From Candidatus Pacearchaeota archaeon (lineage in GTDB: Archaea; Nanoarchaeota; Nanoarchaeia; Pacearchaeales; GW2011-AR1), in the NCBI GenBank assembly GCA_002690445.1, contig NZER01000130.1, forward strand, positions 1 through 6,723: a stretch of 6,723 nt of DNA, read 5' to 3'. Within the stretch, counting starts at the first letter, position 1, and the number at the start of each line of letters is the position of its first letter. Positions 1-5,421 of this stretch are shown here, one piece after another. The position numbers were made by a program, and so were the translations under genes. The notes under the pieces are model-generated. The model was not told the DNA's origin, did not search any database, and saw nothing but the letters and a program-made list of their open reading frames with translations.

Positions 1-90
1 CCCCGCCCGCCCCTCCAGCTCCCCCATCTCTGCCTTAGACAGAGAAATTCTTTCCAATTCCTGTTTTAAAACAGAATTAACACTGACCAT
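1..90 (-). CDS. N-terminal fragment of an unidentified protein, possibly a nucleotidyltransferase
   Basis: Reading leftward from the ATG at 90-88, 30 codons stay open to the window edge: MVSVNSVLKQELERISLSKA followed by EMGELEGRAG. The fragment looks like a charged amphipathic helix. A TATA-like box centred about 25 nt upstream of the ATG supports this start and suggests a leaderless transcript. The string L-x-R-I-S-L-S-K-x-E faintly resembles the first helix of archaeal CCA-adding nucleotidyltransferases (typically L-x-R-I-x-P-S-x-E-E). The catalytic GS...DxD region would lie outside the window, so this is only a guess. The GC-rich last codons are compatible with coding sequence. The start and frame are fairly likely; the function is essentially unknown. 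Confidence 0.55.
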   Translation of the reverse strand, partial: MVSVNSVLKQELERISLSKAEMGELEGRAG

Positions 91-110
91 ACTATAATAA
101 AGAAAAAACC

Positions 111-118
111 ATATAAAA
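111..118 (-). promoter_or_regulatory. TATA box of the left-edge gene
   Basis: TTTTATAT on the minus strand is centred about 24.5 nt upstream of the ATG at 90, the distance expected for a leaderless archaeal transcript. The left end of the MITE-like insertion begins about 10 bp upstream of it, so the insertion may have replaced or supplied upstream promoter sequence. Confidence 0.5.
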
Positions 119-128
119 ACATATCTTT

Positions 129-133
129 AATCA
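129..133. repeat. Target-site duplication, left copy (AATCA)
   Basis: AATCA abuts the left terminal inverted repeat and is matched exactly by AATCA at 390-394, which abuts the right one. Five-base duplications are a normal product of DDE transposases. Confidence 0.65.
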
Positions 134-389
134 CAGTATCTCCGATGTTTATAAATGAATTTTGGAATTCCTAAATTTTGGGGGGTTGAGGAGGGATGGA
201 AAGGGTGAGCGCTTAGGTTTTGACTAAAATAAACGCCAAATAAAAAAACCTAAACGCGAATTGGGGTTTTCGACAATAGTCGAACTTAGTGGGCGAACAA
301 ATTACTCTTGACAATTTTCTTCCACAATTACAAGAGTGATTTGTGAGTTATGTGAATTCCAAAATAGTAAAAACTCATCGGAGATACTG
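134..389. mobile_element. MITE-like non-autonomous element with 14-bp TIRs and 5-bp target duplication
   Basis: The two ends are perfect inverted repeats, CAGTATCTCCGATG at 134-147 and CATCGGAGATACTG at 376-389. Directly outside them lies the same 5-mer AATCA, at 129-133 and 390-394, as expected for a target-site duplication. A second perfect inverted pair, ATTTTGGAATTC at 159-170 and GAATTCCAAAAT at 354-365, extends the terminal stem inward. The interior holds three more hairpins: 209-221 with 245-257 (12 of 13 paired), 269-274 with 279-284 (TTCGAC/GTCGAA, loop AATA), and 299-310 with 331-342 (12 positions, one G-T wobble). No open frame of useful length is present, so any transposase would have to act in trans. 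I cannot assign an IS family. A palindromic TTTATAAA at 148-155, just inside the left end, could act as an outward or inward TATA box. A structured RNA gene is the alternative, but it would not explain the exact duplication. Confidence 0.75.
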
Positions 390-394
390 AATCA
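390..394. repeat. Target-site duplication, right copy (AATCA)
   Basis: This is the second copy of the flanking 5-mer, starting on the base after the right terminal inverted repeat. Together with 129-133 it fixes the element boundaries at 134 and 389. Confidence 0.65.
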
Positions 395-612
395 ACAGAA
401 ATGCACTTCCCCAAAAAAACTAAAAATCAGAAGATAAATAATCCTCGCAAAATCCGCTCCTTACGTCGCTTTCCCATTTTGCTCCAATAAAATTTATTAT
501 CAGTTACAAATTCCTTATATTACACACAGCATTTTATTTCTTTTTGGTTTGGTATTTTACGATGTGAGAAAGGGGATTAGACATTCACAAAAAGTTCAGC
601 AAAAACCGGGAG

Positions 613-699
613 CCGCGAATGATTTGCTCTTGTTTTATCTGATGCCACAAAACCGACAAGAGTGAATCATGAGAAAAAAGCGGAGATTTTTGCTCTTGT
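613..699. repeat. Hairpin with three copies of the CTCTTGT/ACAAGAG motif
   Basis: ATGATTTGCTCTTGT (619-633) pairs with ACAAGAGTGAATCAT (656-670) over 15 positions, two of them G-T wobbles. CCGC (613-616) and GCGG (680-683) can close it further out. A third copy, CTCTTGT at 693-699, could pair instead with ACAAGAG at 656-662, so two mutually exclusive stems are possible. The right arm ACAAGAGTGA..TGAG and the loop element CCACAA also occur in the hairpin at 299-348 inside the MITE-like element, which suggests common descent. The position, directly downstream of arvC, also allows a role in 3'-end formation. Confidence 0.5.
674..679 (-). terminator. Possible T-tract terminator of arvC
   Basis: The minus strand reads TTTTTT here, about 42 nt past the arvC stop codon and inside the hairpin region at 613-699. 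Archaeal intrinsic termination mainly needs a T-rich tract. Six Ts are modest, so the assignment is tentative. Confidence 0.35.
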
Positions 700-720
700 C
701 TTACCTAATATCTTACAAAA

Positions 721-1101
721 TTATTTACGAGGAAGCGAACTCTCAATATCAATAATATACTTTCCCTCTTCCAACTTAAAAACAATCGGACGCTGATTAA
801 TCAAACTCACAAGATCAATCTCAAACTTGCCCGGCTGCAAAACTCGTATACTTTCAAAATCTAAAATCACCGGCTTTTCCTCATCCTTAATATCCAAAAT
901 CTCTCGAACATCCTCCTCAACTTTCTGCTTATCAACACTTTCAAATTCCGGAATCGGCAGCTTCTTCTCTGCTTTCAATTTCTCAGCCTGCTCATCCCGA
1001 ATATAAAAAAAGAACTTCCCCCCGCAATCCCCGCACCCTTCCAGAATCTCCCGACTACTAGCATCTATAATCTTCGAACAATGAACACATTGGTGTGGCA
1101 T
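721..1101 (-). CDS. arvC: OapC/ArvC family Zn-ribbon protein (DUF2072)
   Basis: This 126-residue protein belongs to the archaeal DUF2072 family, called OapC or ArvC. The N-terminus is a Zn ribbon with C5-x2-C8 and C23-x2-C26 (MPHQCVHC...GCGDCGG), which should bind one zinc. A charged linker (about 38-80) rich in Glu and Lys follows. The C-terminal region (about 84-122) has the family's beta-rich signature I-R-V-L-x-P-G-x-F-E-I-D-L ... E-G-K-Y-I-I-D-I. The ArvA/ArvB/ArvC genes are usually neighbours in archaea, as here. ArvA is linked to extracellular vesicle formation in haloarchaea; the molecular role of ArvC is not known to me. It is cytoplasmic, with no signal peptide or TM segment. The start at 1101 is fixed by the family's MPHQC opening and a TATA box at 1122-1130, which implies a leaderless message separate from the 107 nt upstream. 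The length is normal for the family and all four cysteines are intact. Confidence 0.9.
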   Translation of the reverse strand: MPHQCVHCSKIIDASSREILEGCGDCGGKFFFYIRDEQAEKLKAEKKLPIPEFESVDKQKVEEDVREILDIKDEEKPVILDFESIRVLQPGKFEIDLVSLINQRPIVFKLEEGKYIIDIESSLPRK

Positions 1102-1121
1102 TTTTTGGTTTTTCCTGTTTG

Positions 1122-1130
1122 TTTATTTAT
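1122..1130 (-). promoter_or_regulatory. TATA box of arvC
   Basis: ATAAATAAA on the minus strand is centred about 25 nt from the arvC ATG. It lies in the 107-nt arvB-arvC gap, so arvC can be transcribed on its own as well as by read-through. The transcript would be leaderless. Confidence 0.5.
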
Positions 1131-1208
1131 CAAAAATTGAAAAATGACATTGGCATGCATCTAAACAACATCCAGAATTAATAAAAGTTTGTATTCTCCA
1201 GGCAATAC

Positions 1209-1646
1209 TTATTTCCTCAGCATCATTTCCATCTTCTTCGGATCCCGCTTAATCTCCTTAACCACCGAAGCTGGCCCAATAATTGTAAGAGCATCCTGCT
1301 CACCAACTAAAATTCTCGCAATATTATGTCTCACCTTATTAAACAAATTCCCATGTTCATTCTCTCCAGAAATCGTCGCAATCTCAACCCCCTGAAACCC
1401 TTTAATATTTCCAATCAGCGTCATCGTGTTCTCAATCAATCTCGTCTCCTCCTCCAATGTCAACTTACCCTGCAAAATAATAATCTTATTCTGCAAAACA
1501 ATACCTAAAATTTTCTTAATCCTTTCCAAACTATCAATATGCGCAATTTCAGAATAAGGCATAAAATGAATTGTCAAATTCCCCCCCAGTTTTCCTGCAG
1601 ATTTTTTTGACCTCCCCTTATTACTCGCCTTCTTTTTCTTTGCCAT
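1209..1646 (-). CDS. arvB: OapB/ArvB family protein (DUF2073)
   Basis: This 145-residue cytoplasmic protein matches the archaeal DUF2073 family (OapB/ArvB). The first 22 residues are a very basic, Lys-rich tail (AKKKKASNKGRSKKS...) that could bind nucleic acid or acidic lipid. The folded domain starts at about residue 24 with the signature L-T-I-H-F-M-P-Y-S-E-I. It continues with an alpha/beta region containing LTLEEETRLIENTM and GFQGVEIATI, and ends with DALTIIGPASVV and a basic C-terminal helix. Its usual partners are the GTPase ArvA and the Zn-ribbon ArvC, both encoded beside it. Its biochemical activity is not established as far as I know. The start at 1646 is preceded by a TATA box at 1668-1675 and no Shine-Dalgarno sequence. 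The basic N-terminal extension is the one notable local feature. The family call is secure; the function is inferred from the neighbours. Confidence 0.9.
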   Translation of the reverse strand: MAKKKKASNKGRSKKSAGKLGGNLTIHFMPYSEIAHIDSLERIKKILGIVLQNKIIILQGKLTLEEETRLIENTMTLIGNIKGFQGVEIATISGENEHGNLFNKVRHNIARILVGEQDALTIIGPASVVKEIKRDPKKMEMMLRK

Positions 1647-1667
1647 GTTATTACTTTGTTTTAGTAT

Positions 1668-1675
1668 TATTTAAA
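1668..1675 (-). promoter_or_regulatory. TATA box of arvB
   Basis: TTTAAATA on the minus strand is centred about 25 nt upstream of the arvB ATG, inside the 39-nt gap after the preceding stop codon. No Shine-Dalgarno sequence precedes the ATG, so a leaderless arvB transcript is likely. Confidence 0.5.
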
Positions 1676-1685
1676 TGTTTTTTAT

Positions 1686-1982
1686 TTAATCTCCTTCCAC
1701 TAAACTAACCGCTCTCCTTAACTCCCGACAACGGCAATAATTTATTCTATCTAAAGGATGACTCAAGGCCAAATCAAATCCAGTATCCCTACCACCTATA
1801 AGATAAAAATTAATAGGCTCAGCTTCACAAGTAAACCTATCAACAGGCCTTCTAGATTTTCTATTCACCACCTTTAATCGAGCTTGCCCTGCACCCTCAT
1901 CTACTTCAAAAACTGCAACCCTCGCCGGTCTATTTTTCACATCATACTCAGCATAGACTCTCCAATCTCCACTATCTATCAT
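1686..1982 (-). CDS. Arginine-rich hypothetical protein between arvA and arvB
   Basis: I do not recognise this 98-residue protein. Its ATG (1982-1980) overlaps the arvA stop codon in an ATGA junction, so it is very probably real and translationally coupled to arvA. The N-terminal two thirds alternate hydrophobic and polar residues like a small beta-sheet protein (WRVYAEYDV, RVAVFEVDE, ARLKVVNRK, INFYLIGG). The C-terminus carries a Cys-x-Cys in NYCRCRELRRAVSLVEGD and looks helical. There is no signal peptide or TM segment. It has about 14 Arg but only 3 Lys, whereas its neighbours are Lys-rich. That suggests a separate origin or a nucleic-acid or acidic-surface binding role; both are inference. 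It occupies a place between arvA and arvB where I know of no standard family member. A partner of the ArvA GTPase is the simplest guess from the coupling. Confidence 0.75.
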   Translation of the reverse strand: MIDSGDWRVYAEYDVKNRPARVAVFEVDEGAGQARLKVVNRKSRRPVDRFTCEAEPINFYLIGGRDTGFDLALSHPLDRINYCRCRELRRAVSLVEGD

Positions 1983-2623
1983 TTCGCCTTTTTAACTAAT
2001 TTAAACAAACCCTCATAAAACTCCTCAATATTTTTCCCGGTCTTAGCAGAAATCCCAACAACATCATACTCAGGAAACGCCCCCTCAACTTTCTTAATAT
2101 CAGCTTTCCGCAAATCAATTTTATTCGCAACAATCAAAACAGGAATCTTCCGCGCAACCAAATTTCCAATAATTGTAATATTAACCTGAGAATAAGGATT
2201 AGTAGAAGAATCTAAAACAACGATCACAGCATCCATATCATCCAGCCACTTTATAGATTCAATAATCCCGTGCGTCGCCTCTTTCGCCCTCTGCTTCGCA
2301 TCCTTTTTCTTAACACCAAACTTCAAAAAATCCTCAAAATCAATCTTAGTCGCAATACCCGGAGTATCCACAAGCTTAAACTCAATCTTCTTACCATCCT
2401 TCTCAATCAAAACTTTTTCTTTAAATTGAACTTCTCTTGTCTCATGAGGAATCTTACTCACCGCCCCCAAATCCTCCCCAAGCCAATCCTGACAAATCTT
2501 ATTCGCCAAAGAAGTCTTCCCTGCATTCGGAGGCCCGTAAAACCCCAGCTTAATCTCGCCCTTTTTCCTAAAAATTCCAGCAAAAATTCTCTTTGCAAAA
2601 TTCTTTATTATTTTAATCACCAT
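1979..2623 (-). CDS. arvA: Era-like small GTPase OapA/ArvA, vesiculation GTPase family
   Basis: This is a Ras-superfamily (Era-like) GTPase of 214 residues from the ATG at 2623; a GTG directly upstream at 2626 would add one residue. The G motifs are all intact: G1 GPPNAGKTS (about 30-38), a family-specific IPHETREV switch segment (about 58-65), G3 DTPG (86-89), G4 NKID (167-170) and G5 SAK (192-194). The segments TKIDFEDFL and SSTNPYSQVN are typical of archaeal OapA/ArvA rather than of bacterial Era, and there is no C-terminal KH domain. In Haloferax the homologue drives extracellular vesicle formation, and its name reflects that. Residues 2-21 form a basic amphipathic helix (VIKIIKNFAKRIFAGIFRKK) suited to membrane binding, as in Arf/Sar GTPases. 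The gene follows the PKD membrane-protein gene almost without a gap and overlaps the next gene by 4 bp, so it belongs to that operon. The family is secure; the vesicle role in this organism is inferred. Confidence 0.93.
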   Translation of the reverse strand: MVIKIIKNFAKRIFAGIFRKKGEIKLGFYGPPNAGKTSLANKICQDWLGEDLGAVSKIPHETREVQFKEKVLIEKDGKKIEFKLVDTPGIATKIDFEDFLKFGVKKKDAKQRAKEATHGIIESIKWLDDMDAVIVVLDSSTNPYSQVNITIIGNLVARKIPVLIVANKIDLRKADIKKVEGAFPEYDVVGISAKTGKNIEEFYEGLFKLVKKAK

Positions 2624-2626
2624 CAC

Positions 2627-5362
2627 TTATCTTCTCATCAATGGTTTATTAATGTTTTGTGTATCTTGTTGCATATTCCCAGTAACAAAATTCCTATCTG
2701 CCTTCTTCTGCCTCCACCTTGCAAAAATTTTCTCAACCGGAATAATCTCATACATCCCAGTTCTCTCTCCCCGCGACTTTTTCAAAGCATAGGCAATCCT
2801 CTCCCCTGACCACTTGCTTTTCCTCAAAGCCGACCTAATCTTCCCATCACTCATCCCGCGCGTCCGCGCATTCACAATAAACATCAAAAGATTATACAAC
2901 TGCCTTCTATCCTTAAACAACGACTTCTCATACTTAGACTTATACCAAACCTGCATCAAAGTATATAAAATCAAAACAAAAACAAAAGCCCCCACCATCC
3001 ACAAAATCATTCCAACAATCGGTTTGCAATCACTCCTACAACTCGAAGAATCCTCCCCCGCCTCGCAAACATTATCATAATCACAACTCTCATCAATAAT
3101 CGGCTCCAAAACCAAATGACTCAACTTAGGCGAAACAAACATCACACTCTCTTCCAAATCAACATCAGCAAGATAATAAAAACTAAAACTCTTTGTCTCC
3201 CCCTCATTTATAACAATCACACTTGCATCCCCCTCCCCCCGCGCCCGAACATTCCCCTTAAAAAAAAGCCCATTCACATTCTTATCAATTACAAAAAAAC
3301 TCTCCTCGCCTGCACTAGAACTCACATCTACAGAATAAACCATCATCACATCCTCGATCTCTCCCCCCGCACTTACCATCACAATCCTCTTAAACAAAAT
3401 ATCTGACGCAATATTATCTATCTGCCACCTCAAAATCGGATCCTGATACACTTCAAGATCTTCCTCACTCCCCCCGCCAATCATCTGAACTGGCAGAGGA
3501 TCAATATCATCCAGCTCAGTCAATAACGGCCCGCTTGTTTGCTCAATAACAGAAACTGAAACCGGCACATCAAGATCATAAAGCTCAAGAGCAATATCAA
3601 CATACTCAGAATCTTCAAACGCATCATTAAAATCTTTCTCTAACCTTTGCAACTCATCTCGATAATAATCAATCTCTACAGCCTCCTTAAGCGCCTCCTG
3701 ATGCCACACTGGAAATTTATTTATCTTCTTAACTGCCTCATCCAAAAACCCATTCTTCTCATCTAAGGTCACATTAATAGCTTCTTGCGGACTAACAGCA
3801 TTAATAGTAACACTCGCGGAATTAGAAAGATTCTTTGCAAAAACCTCCAACTCCAAAGTATAATTAGTTATCTCGTCATAAGTATGCACAACAGTCCTGT
3901 TCACAGTTGTCTCGCTAGTCCCGTCGCCAAAATCCCAAACATAAGAATCAATAGTCCCATTATAATCAACACTCGCATAAAAAGTAACAGGCACACCTGC
4001 TGGAGGATAACGCGGAGCAATCTGCCTTATAATCGGAGCCGGCAAAATCTCAATGTCCGCACTAAAAAGCTCATCTCCATCCAAATACAAAATAAACTCA
4101 TCATCTCCAGGATTAGCCCTCACATCCAGCAACTCAAAATCCAAAACACCAGAAAAATCAACCAACGCAGGCACAACATCTAAATCATAAATCTTATCAT
4201 CCGGATCCATATCCCCCTCCCCAGAAATCGAATAATCTAAAACCAAATTCTTAATTTTCAAATTCTGAGCTACACCAACAATCCCAACAGGCAAAACACA
4301 CCCGTCAGAACAATCCCCCCCATATCTTTCATTCACAACCTCATTAGCATAAACAGAAAAATCATTAAACTCCTCAGCTGAAATCTGCAAATTATTCACC
4401 CCACCGGTCTTAGCTGCCTCATACATTGCCGCACTTGCAAAAATTCCATAATCCTTAGTTGACTCACTCGAAGAAGAATAAACAAAACCACAATTTGTTC
4501 CAGACGATTCAGAATACAAATGATAATCTGTAGTCTCACCAGAAACAGCAGAAACACAAATATAATAATCCCCCTCAGAATAAGTATCACCTGTATCAGC
4601 ATAAACCTTGCACCCTTCTTCCACTGTCGGATTAAACTCGCACTGACCAAGAGACGCCCCAACCAAATCAGAATAAACAGTCATTTTCAAACTCTTAGTA
4701 TCATCATCATCCACCAACGCTCCAATCTCCAGCGAATTTGTCTCCGGGATTTCAATCTCCTCGCAATATTTCGAAGTCCTTATCAACGGACCCGCCGCCC
4801 CGCTCCCCTGGCTATAACACCCATAATCTGCTGTTGCATATTCCTCTGAAAACTCAGCATACTCCCAGAAATCAGCTTCAAAAAACTCCATCCTAAGCGG
4901 AAGCTGCGTCCCCTGTCCAAAATCACTTTCCAACTCAAAACTTAAACCTGTCACCTCAATTCCATTTCCATTCAAAACAAACCCAACATAAGAAACATCA
5001 GTCCCAACCCTAAATGTCTTCTCCACAACAGAATTTGAAAAAGAATAATCATTAGAACAATCCATTGGCGTGCAATCATAATCCCCCCCATTATCATCTA
5101 AAAAATCTTCTAACGAAATCTCCAAACTCACATCTAAATTAGATGTCATCAACGCATTAAAATCAGCTTCAGAAATTGTCAAGTTCACCTCACCCCCAAT
5201 CAACTGATACGGAGAATAAGATTCCTGAAACGTGAAATTATGAATATCAATATCAAAACCAGAAACAAGATTAAGATTAAAAATAAAACCCAAGCTAAAA
5301 ACAAAACCCAGCATAAACACCACAGACAACACAGCTAGCAACAGCACACCACTCTTTTTCAT
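2627..5362 (-). CDS. Secreted/membrane-anchored PKD-domain protein with cytoplasmic helical tail
   Basis: This 911-residue type I membrane protein starts at the ATG at 5362, 26 nt from a TATA box. Residues 1-35 form a signal peptide. A long extracellular region follows (about 36-440), with several cysteine pairs and Asn-x-Ser/Thr sites that could be glycosylated. A PKD domain (about 443-525) carries the hallmark WDFGDG at 476-481. After it come a helical stretch (about 530-590) and a beta-rich region with an acidic, cysteine-bearing motif at 760-779 (C-x5-C-E-A-G-E-D-x3-C-x3-C). A single TM helix spans about 782-806. The cytoplasmic tail holds a helical module (about 821-865) containing RTRGMSDGKIRSALRKSKWS. 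This resembles tails I recall on DPANN membrane proteins (R-x2-G-x-S-D-x2-I-x2-A-L-x3-G/K-W). PKD domains usually mediate extracellular binding or cell-surface structure. The gene heads the arvA operon, so its tail may dock the GTPase machinery; that is inference. No enzymatic motif was seen. Confidence 0.9.
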   Translation of the reverse strand: MKKSGVLLLAVLSVVFMLGFVFSLGFIFNLNLVSGFDIDIHNFTFQESYSPYQLIGGEVNLTISEADFNALMTSNLDVSLEISLEDFLDDNGGDYDCTPMDCSNDYSFSNSVVEKTFRVGTDVSYVGFVLNGNGIEVTGLSFELESDFGQGTQLPLRMEFFEADFWEYAEFSEEYATADYGCYSQGSGAAGPLIRTSKYCEEIEIPETNSLEIGALVDDDDTKSLKMTVYSDLVGASLGQCEFNPTVEEGCKVYADTGDTYSEGDYYICVSAVSGETTDYHLYSESSGTNCGFVYSSSSESTKDYGIFASAAMYEAAKTGGVNNLQISAEEFNDFSVYANEVVNERYGGDCSDGCVLPVGIVGVAQNLKIKNLVLDYSISGEGDMDPDDKIYDLDVVPALVDFSGVLDFELLDVRANPGDDEFILYLDGDELFSADIEILPAPIIRQIAPRYPPAGVPVTFYASVDYNGTIDSYVWDFGDGTSETTVNRTVVHTYDEITNYTLELEVFAKNLSNSASVTINAVSPQEAINVTLDEKNGFLDEAVKKINKFPVWHQEALKEAVEIDYYRDELQRLEKDFNDAFEDSEYVDIALELYDLDVPVSVSVIEQTSGPLLTELDDIDPLPVQMIGGGSEEDLEVYQDPILRWQIDNIASDILFKRIVMVSAGGEIEDVMMVYSVDVSSSAGEESFFVIDKNVNGLFFKGNVRARGEGDASVIVINEGETKSFSFYYLADVDLEESVMFVSPKLSHLVLEPIIDESCDYDNVCEAGEDSSSCRSDCKPIVGMILWMVGAFVFVLILYTLMQVWYKSKYEKSLFKDRRQLYNLLMFIVNARTRGMSDGKIRSALRKSKWSGERIAYALKKSRGERTGMYEIIPVEKIFARWRQKKADRNFVTGNMQQDTQNINKPLMRR
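2645..2652 (-). promoter_or_regulatory. Possible internal TATA box for arvA
   Basis: TTAATAAA on the minus strand, within the last codons of the PKD-protein gene, is centred about 25 nt from the arvA ATG at 2623. That spacing matches the other leaderless genes here. AT-rich sequence produces such matches by chance, and operon read-through alone would suffice. Confidence 0.25.
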
Positions 5363-5383
5363 AATTACTAATAGAATCCACTC

Positions 5384-5391
5384 TTTATAAA
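5384..5391 (-). promoter_or_regulatory. TATA box of the PKD-arvA operon, palindromic
   Basis: TTTATAAA is centred about 26 nt upstream of the ATG at 5362, and no Shine-Dalgarno sequence precedes that ATG, so the mRNA is probably leaderless. The box is its own reverse complement. It could therefore also start plus-strand transcription near 5413, into the hairpin-rich region. Confidence 0.65.
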
Positions 5392-5421
5392 TTATTTTAT
5401 CGCCTTCAGTCCCTAGTTAAA

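Larger units (their letters stand above)
395..720. other. Gene-free stretch between the MITE-like element and arvC
   Basis: I see no convincing gene here. The longest frames I followed are a 29-codon basic plus-strand ORF (401-490) and a 16-codon minus-strand ORF near 550-580; neither has a supporting start signal or recognisable product. The left part is AT-rich and unstructured. The right part (613-720) holds a strong hairpin resembling one inside the MITE-like element, and the probable 3' end of the arvC transcript. Confidence 0.5.

Noticed and set aside
401..490. 29-codon basic plus-strand ORF
   Set aside because: There is no TATA box at the right distance, no Shine-Dalgarno sequence and no recognisable product. 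Its length is expected by chance.
619..670. Box C/D sRNA in the hairpin downstream of arvC
   Set aside because: ATGATTT and CTGA resemble C and D boxes, but the required C, D', C', D order and spacing are not met, and the long inverted repeat explains the sequence better.
91..720. tRNA or other standard RNA gene in the long gene-free region
   Set aside because: No T-arm GTTCRANTC, acceptor pairing or other standard signature was found on either strand.
2270..2809. 179-codon plus-strand ORF opposite arvA and the end of the PKD gene
   Set aside because: It is antisense to two well-supported genes, its product is a low-complexity Leu/Asn/Pro/Arg string with no motif, and it reflects the strong purine bias of the real coding strand. 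The plus-strand ORFs at 1189-1395, 1326-1508, 2814-3080, 3116-3406, 3785-4183, 4520-4849 and 5851-6060 are rejected for the same reason.
4396..4662. 88-codon minus-strand ORF in another frame of the PKD gene
   Set aside because: It lies wholly inside the 911-residue CDS on the same strand, and the hydrophobic product is a frame-shift shadow with no start signal.
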